NCBI GenBank assembly: GCA_964472545.1
Contig: CAYYNP010000216.1
Location: 1-17,389 of the forward strand
DNA from: CAYYNP01 sp964472545
GTDB lineage: Bacteria > Planctomycetota > Planctomycetia > Pirellulales > Thermoguttaceae
DNA: 17,389 bases
Reading direction: 5' to 3'
Shown here: positions 13,195 through 17,389 of the stretch, in pieces
Layout: every line of letters starts with the position of its first letter
Position numbering within the stretch: the first letter of the stretch is position 1
Position numbers and translations under genes: made by a program
The notes under the pieces: generated by a model
Databases searched by the model: none
What the model saw: the letters and a program-made list of their open reading frames with translations, nothing else
Told to the model about the DNA's origin: nothing

Positions 13195-15933
13195 CTACGA
13201 GCTCGCCTCCTTCGCCACCTTCTTCTTGACGATCTTCTCTTTCGCGGTCTTCTTCTTAGCCGTCTTCTTCTTCGCAGCCTTCTTCTTCACCGTCTTCTTC
13301 TTGGCCGCCTTCTTCTTGACCGTCTTCTTTCGGCCGCGGCGCGACGGCCCCTTCTCGGCGCGGATCTTCAAGAGATTCAAGGCGTACTCGAACGTCACGT
13401 CCTCGGCCGACTCGCCGCGGGGGATCGAGGCGTTGGTTTCGCCGTCGGTGACGTAGGGGCCGTAGCGGCCGTCGAGAAGCTGGACCTTCTGCTCGGTCAC
13501 CGGCGAGACGTCGAAGACCTTGATCGGCTCTTTGCGGGCCGCAGCCCGGCCGCGGCGTTTTGGTTCGGCCAGCAGTTTCAGGGCCTGTTCGAGCGTCACG
13601 TCCAACGGCGAGACTTCCGCCGGCAGCGAGCGGGTTTCCGCGGCGCACTTCACGTACGGCCCGTAGCGGCCGTTGTGGGCGGCCACCGGCTCTTTGCTCT
13701 CGGGGTGATTGCCCAGTTCCCGCGGCAGCGACAACAGCCGCAGCGCCGTGCCCAGGTCGACGTCTTCCGGTTCCATGCCGCGCAACAACGACGCGTTTTG
13801 CGGCTTCTCGTCGTCTTCGGCCGTGCCGCGTTGCACGTAGGGCCCGAAGCGGCCGACCTTGATGAAGACCGGCTTGCGCGTATCCGGGCAGATGCCCAGC
13901 GGCTCGTCGCCCTTGGCGGCCTTGTCGAGCATCTCCAGGGCCGTCGGAATGTTCAACTCGTCGGGTGCCATGTCTTCCGGCAGGCTTGCCCGACGCTCGC
14001 CCTGCTGCAAGAACGGGCCATAACGGCCCACGCGAACGACGATCTCTTCGGCCTGCTCGCCCTCGCCTTCCGGCTTGCCGATCGGCACGCTGCAAACCTG
14101 CCGGGCGTCGATCTCGTCGATCTTGTTCTTGAGCTGCTCTTTGAGGCCCGGGTGGCCGTTGCCGAAGTAGAACGACTTGAGATACTCGACGTAGCTCATC
14201 TCGCCGCGGCTGATCGCGTCGAGTTCGTCTTCCATCTCGGCGGTAAACTGGTAGTCGACCAACGCCGGCAAGTGGGCCTCGAGCAACTGGGAAACGGCAA
14301 ACGCCGTCCAGGTGGGCACCAGCACGTTGCCGCGCTTGATCTTGAAGGCGTATTGCCGCGCGAGGATCGTGTCGATGATCGAGGCGTAGGTGCTCGGCCG
14401 GCCGATGCCTTTTTCTTCCAGCGTTCTCGTTAGCGAGGCTTCGCTGTAACGATTCGGCGGGTTCGTGGTGTGGCTCTTCGCCTGCATGCCGTGGCATTTG
14501 AGCACTTCGCCTACGGTAACGGCCGGCAGCACGACGTCCCGATCGGCCAATTCGGCCCCCGGATCGTCCGATCCCTCGACGTACGCCCGCAGGTAGCCGG
14601 GAAAATCGATCGTCTTGCCGCTAACCTGAAACACGCCGCCGTCGACTTTCACGGTGATCGTGGTGCGATGGCCCCGGGCGTCGGCCATCTGGCTGGCCAC
14701 GGTCCGCTTCCAGATAAGGTCGTAGAGTTTGAATTCGTCCGGGCTGAGCTTTCCGCGGAGCGACTCGGGCATCTCGAACGGATGTCCGGCGGGGCGAATC
14801 GCCTCGTGGGCCTCTTGGGCGTTCTTGACCTTGGTCCGATACGTGCGCGGCTTGTCCGGCAGGTATTCTTGGCCGTATTGGGAAACCACCAGGTTGCGAG
14901 CCGCCTCGACCGCCACGGCTGCCAGGCTCGTCGAGTCGGTCCGCATGTAGGTGATGTGACCGTTCTCGTAGAGGCTCTGGGCCACCTGCATCGTGTGGCG
15001 GGCCGTGAAGCCACGCTTGCGGTTGGCCTCCTGTTGCAGCGTGCTGGTGGTAAACGGCGGGTAGGGCCGCGTGGTATACGGTTTGGTCTCCAGGTTCGAC
15101 ACGCGGCACTCGGCCTTAAGAAACCGCGCGGCCAACTCCGTGGCCTGTTTCTCGTCGAGCAGCAAGAGTTCGGGCGACTTGATCTTGCCGGTGGCCGAAT
15201 CGAAGTCCCGCGTCGAGGGGATCTTCCGGCCGTCGACCGAAATCAACGTCGCCTCGAAGTCGGTGCCCGTCTCTTTGGCAAAGGTCCCCAACAGGTCCCA
15301 GAAGGTGGCCGAGACAAAGGCCATCCGCTGGCGCTCGCGCTCCACGATCAACCGCACCGCCACGCTCTGCACCCGCCCCGCGGAAAGCCGCGGCCGGATC
15401 TTCCGCCAAAGCAGCGGCGAAACGTCGTAGCCGAAGAGCCGATCGACGATCCGCCGGACTTCCTGGGCGCGGACCAGATCGTCGTCGATCTCGCGCGGCG
15501 CGGCCAGCGCGTCGCGAATCGCCTCCTCGGTGATTTCGTGGAACACCAATCGCCGCACCGGCACCTTCGGCTTGAGCACTTCGCAAAGGTGCCAGCTTAT
15601 CGCCTCGCCCTCGCGGTCCTCGTCGGTGGCCAGATAGAGGTCTTTGGCCTCTTTTAATAGCGAGCGAAGCTTGCGGACCTGTTTGGTCTTTTCGGGGGGA
15701 ACGATATAGACGGGATCGAAACCCTGGTTGACGTTCACACCCAGGTAGGCCCAATCCTCGCCCTTGTAGCGCTCGGGGATCTCCTTAGCCCCCTGCGGCA
15801 GGTCCCGGATGTGGCCGATACTGGCCTCGATCGTGTAGCCTTTCCCCAGGAACTTGCTGATCGTACGCGCTTTGGCAGGCGACTCGACAATCACCAGGGA
15901 AGTGCCGTTCGGGTTGGGTGCGTTCTTGGCCAT
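13195..15933 (-). CDS. topA: DNA topoisomerase I (type IA)
   Basis: A 912-residue topoisomerase that relaxes negative supercoils through a covalent 5'-phosphotyrosine. The N-terminal TOPRIM domain has its glutamate at E17 (LVIVESPAKA) and the metal motif DEDRE at 104-108. The catalytic tyrosine is Y329 in ITYMRTDST. After the core (to about residue 610) come four GR(Y/F)GP(Y/F) repeats instead of zinc fingers, then a basic tail of eight [TAIV][VA]K(K/E)(K/A) pentads at the C-terminus (histone-H1-like), which should add non-specific DNA binding. The start at 15933 was chosen because MAKN...LVIVES matches the family; an extension to 16044 adds a proline-rich, unlike sequence. There is no clear ribosome site. 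The length is normal for this bacterial subtype. Confidence 0.97.
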   Translation of the reverse strand: MAKNAPNPNGTSLVIVESPAKARTISKFLGKGYTIEASIGHIRDLPQGAKEIPERYKGEDWAYLGVNVNQGFDPVYIVPPEKTKQVRKLRSLLKEAKDLYLATDEDREGEAISWHLCEVLKPKVPVRRLVFHEITEEAIRDALAAPREIDDDLVRAQEVRRIVDRLFGYDVSPLLWRKIRPRLSAGRVQSVAVRLIVERERQRMAFVSATFWDLLGTFAKETGTDFEATLISVDGRKIPSTRDFDSATGKIKSPELLLLDEKQATELAARFLKAECRVSNLETKPYTTRPYPPFTTSTLQQEANRKRGFTARHTMQVAQSLYENGHITYMRTDSTSLAAVAVEAARNLVVSQYGQEYLPDKPRTYRTKVKNAQEAHEAIRPAGHPFEMPESLRGKLSPDEFKLYDLIWKRTVASQMADARGHRTTITVKVDGGVFQVSGKTIDFPGYLRAYVEGSDDPGAELADRDVVLPAVTVGEVLKCHGMQAKSHTTNPPNRYSEASLTRTLEEKGIGRPSTYASIIDTILARQYAFKIKRGNVLVPTWTAFAVSQLLEAHLPALVDYQFTAEMEDELDAISRGEMSYVEYLKSFYFGNGHPGLKEQLKNKIDEIDARQVCSVPIGKPEGEGEQAEEIVVRVGRYGPFLQQGERRASLPEDMAPDELNIPTALEMLDKAAKGDEPLGICPDTRKPVFIKVGRFGPYVQRGTAEDDEKPQNASLLRGMEPEDVDLGTALRLLSLPRELGNHPESKEPVAAHNGRYGPYVKCAAETRSLPAEVSPLDVTLEQALKLLAEPKRRGRAAARKEPIKVFDVSPVTEQKVQLLDGRYGPYVTDGETNASIPRGESAEDVTFEYALNLLKIRAEKGPSRRGRKKTVKKKAAKKKTVKKKAAKKKTAKKKTAKEKIVKKKVAKEASS
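13204..13323 (-). repeat. 15-bp tandem repeat encoding lysine pentads in topA
   Basis: Eight 15-bp units encode TVKKK, AAKKK, TVKKK, AAKKK, TAKKK, TAKEK, IVKKK and VAKEA. The plus strand is strongly pyrimidine-rich (CTTCTTCTT). Such tracts vary in copy number easily. Confidence 0.8.
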
Positions 15934-16331
15934 GCCGTGTCTGGCAATTTTGGGGGGTGGTGGCTTAGGGGGTATGCGCGGAGTGTGTCGATAAGTATCT
16001 GCGATACGTGGTGGCAATCGTGAGCCAACCGATTCGCGGCCCAATCATCGCGCCACGTGCGCCAACCGGTCGGATGGGAGCCGGGTTGGAATTGTAGCAA
16101 TCCTCTTGGCCCGTACAATCGGCCATTTTGCCGATGTCCACGTTTGATCCGCGCCGCCGGCGATCCACCACCCATTTGGCATTGCGTCTGGGGGCGGTCG
16201 CCATAAAATAGATGGGTTCTGGATTTCTCAGACGGATTTTGCAGGCGACACGTCAGCAATACCGCCACCGACGTGCGTGTGTCAAGACGACTTGGATAAC
16301 TGTCCCACCCCGAAAGAAGGGTTTTTCTCTA
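15934..16331. other. Divergent intergenic region, topA / PpiD-like gene
   Basis: There are 398 bases between divergent starts. A G-rich tract at 15953-15961 and a putative topA promoter (listed separately) are the only features seen. The plus-strand gene's promoter should lie at about 16200-16310, but I cannot place it. Confidence 0.4.
16091..16118 (-). promoter_or_regulatory. Putative sigma70-type promoter for topA
   Basis: On the minus strand, TTGTAC (16118-16113) is followed after 16 bases by TACAAT (16096-16091). The -10 matches 5 of 6 and the -35 only 3 of 6 consensus bases. It would give a leader of about 150 bases before the topA ATG. Confidence 0.3.
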
Positions 16332-17389
16332 ATGGCCAGCCCATTCAAGGTATTCCGCAAGCATCAGAGGGCGATGATCGCTGTGCTGGCGATTGCAGTC
16401 ATGGTTCTTTTTGGGGTGCCCGCTGTACTTCTGCAGAGCTGCGGCAGCCGCTCGGCCGAGGATCCCGTCTTCGTCGAGACGGAAGAGTTCGGCGATCTGC
16501 GCCGCAGCGATCTGAGGTCCCTGCACGCAAAACGTCTGCTGGTTCGCAAGTTCCTCGATAGCGTTCAGGGATCGATCATCGCCGCGGTAGAGGCAGAGAA
16601 CGAAGGGAAGACCACGACCGAGGTCAACATCGCCATCGAGCGGGCAACCCTGGCGGTGCGGCAGGCCCGGGCGTTTATGGACAGCATTGAGGAAGAGGCG
16701 ATCGTCAATTCCTGGCTGCTGGCCCAACACGCGTCTGAAGACATCGAGATGCTGGTCAAGGATGAGGAGATCACCCGCTACGTCAGTCATCTGACCGCCG
16801 GCTATCCGGTGAACGTGCCGGGGATCATCAAGAACAACCTGAACGTGACCCAGCTACGTTTCTCCGAGGCCCTGCGGCAAGAGTTGCTGGCGTTGCGGCT
16901 ATGGGAATCGTTTGAGCCGAGCTTCCAGGCGTTGACGCCGGGCCAGGCCTTCCACTACCACTCCCGCACGCACCGCGAGGCGGCGATCGAACTGATCGCC
17001 GTCGCCGTGGACAAGTTCGTCGACGAGGTCGCCGACCCGGACGAGGAATCGCTCAGGGAGTTCTTCGAGAAATACCAATGGCAGTCCGCCCATCCGGTGT
17101 CGCCGGACCCCGGATTCCGCCGGCCGCATCGCGCGGGCGTGCGCTACGTGAAGATCGAGGCGAAGAGATTTCAAGAGGTCGTCGACGCAGTGACCGAGGA
17201 AGAGATCCAAGCGGAGTTCGAGGTCAGCAAAGGCCAGTTGGGGTCGCTTTGGCCGGCCGACAAACCGTTGCCTCCGCCCAAGGCTCCCGAGATACCCGCT
17301 CCCAGCCCCGACGGCCCGGATGCCCCAGCCCCCACCGACCCAGCCCCCACCGATCCGGCACCGACAGATCCCGCACCCACCGATCCGGC
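16332..17389 (+). CDS. Membrane-anchored PpiD/SurA-N-like protein (partial)
   Basis: An open frame of 352 codons from ATG 16332 that runs off the right edge without a stop. A basic start (SPFKVFRKHQ) is followed by one hydrophobic segment at about 15-36, then a helical region rich in charged residues (about 50-300). This layout resembles the planctomycete version of SurA_N/PpiD-type periplasmic folding factors anchored by an N-terminal helix; the isomerase domain, if any, lies outside. A cysteine at 37 after the segment (LLQSC) only loosely fits a lipobox. The visible end is proline-rich with PAPTD repeats, suggesting a flexible linker. A purine-rich AAGAAGGG lies some 11 bases upstream of the start. 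It is divergent from topA. Confidence 0.65.
   Translation, partial: MASPFKVFRKHQRAMIAVLAIAVMVLFGVPAVLLQSCGSRSAEDPVFVETEEFGDLRRSDLRSLHAKRLLVRKFLDSVQGSIIAAVEAENEGKTTTEVNIAIERATLAVRQARAFMDSIEEEAIVNSWLLAQHASEDIEMLVKDEEITRYVSHLTAGYPVNVPGIIKNNLNVTQLRFSEALRQELLALRLWESFEPSFQALTPGQAFHYHSRTHREAAIELIAVAVDKFVDEVADPDEESLREFFEKYQWQSAHPVSPDPGFRRPHRAGVRYVKIEAKRFQEVVDAVTEEEIQAEFEVSKGQLGSLWPADKPLPPPKAPEIPAPSPDGPDAPAPTDPAPTDPAPTDPAPTDP
17325..17389 (+). repeat. 15-bp tandem repeat encoding PAPTD
   Basis: Four full 15-bp units (from 17325, 17340, 17355 and 17370) and a partial fifth at the window edge encode PAPTD in frame. Third positions vary, so the protein repeat is conserved better than the DNA. The tract continues beyond the window. 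Confidence 0.85.

Noticed and set aside
14470..15657. Open frame of 395 codons antisense to topA
   Set aside because: It is opposite the TOPRIM and active-site region of topA, with no independent start signal or family.

Overview
The window looks like a GC-rich chromosomal segment from a member of the Planctomycetota, probably Pirellulales-like. This rests on recognition of gene families and repeat styles, not on a database search. The supporting signs are a leucine-rich-repeat membrane protein of planctomycete style, a DUF3034-type outer-membrane protein, a topoisomerase I with four GR(Y/F)GP(Y/F) C-terminal repeats and a lysine-pentad tail, weak Shine-Dalgarno signals at several starts, and many dispersed palindromic repeats. 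No rRNA, tRNA, CRISPR array, transposase or phage gene was seen.

Layout. 1-338: a low-complexity G/C edge, then two nested perfect 20-bp inverted repeats (87-270). 339-1247 (+): DUF58 protein. 1213-2880 (-): GAF/HD-GYP c-di-GMP phosphodiesterase, overlapping the DUF58 gene tail to tail. 3105-3908 (+): membrane LRR protein. 3905-4885 (-): DUF3034-like beta-barrel; these two convergent genes share one CTAG as both stop codons. 5167-6624 (-): a PurF-like phosphoribosyltransferase whose glutaminase half has lost its catalytic cysteine. 7106-11282 (+): the four-gene operon of a group 3b-type cytoplasmic [NiFe] hydrogenase (beta, gamma, delta, alpha). 11310-11656: three tandem palindromic units. 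11979-13072 (+): an AT-richer patch with small orphan genes, closed by another copy of the repeat. 13195-15933 (-): topA. 16332 to the right edge (+): N-terminal part of a membrane-anchored PpiD/SurA-N-like protein running out of the window into a PAPTD repeat.

How the genes work together. The hydrogenase operon is the only obvious multi-gene system. The beta subunit (two 4Fe-4S clusters) and gamma subunit (FAD, NAD(P), 2Fe-2S) should form the diaphorase arm. The delta small subunit carries the 4Fe-4S relay to the NiFe site in alpha. Together they would couple H2 oxidation or evolution to NAD(P)(H). Alpha ends exactly at the histidine after which other large subunits are cleaved, so it appears to need no maturation protease; no hyp or protease gene is in the window. 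The operon is tightly coupled (1-base and 4-base overlaps) except between gamma and delta, where a perfect 30-bp inverted repeat sits. The PurF-like gene is divergent from the operon across a 481-base gap that holds several small inverted repeats.

The best leads for something undescribed are the glutaminase-dead PurF-like protein, the extension-less hydrogenase large subunit, the hairpin inside its operon, and the nested palindrome at the left end.
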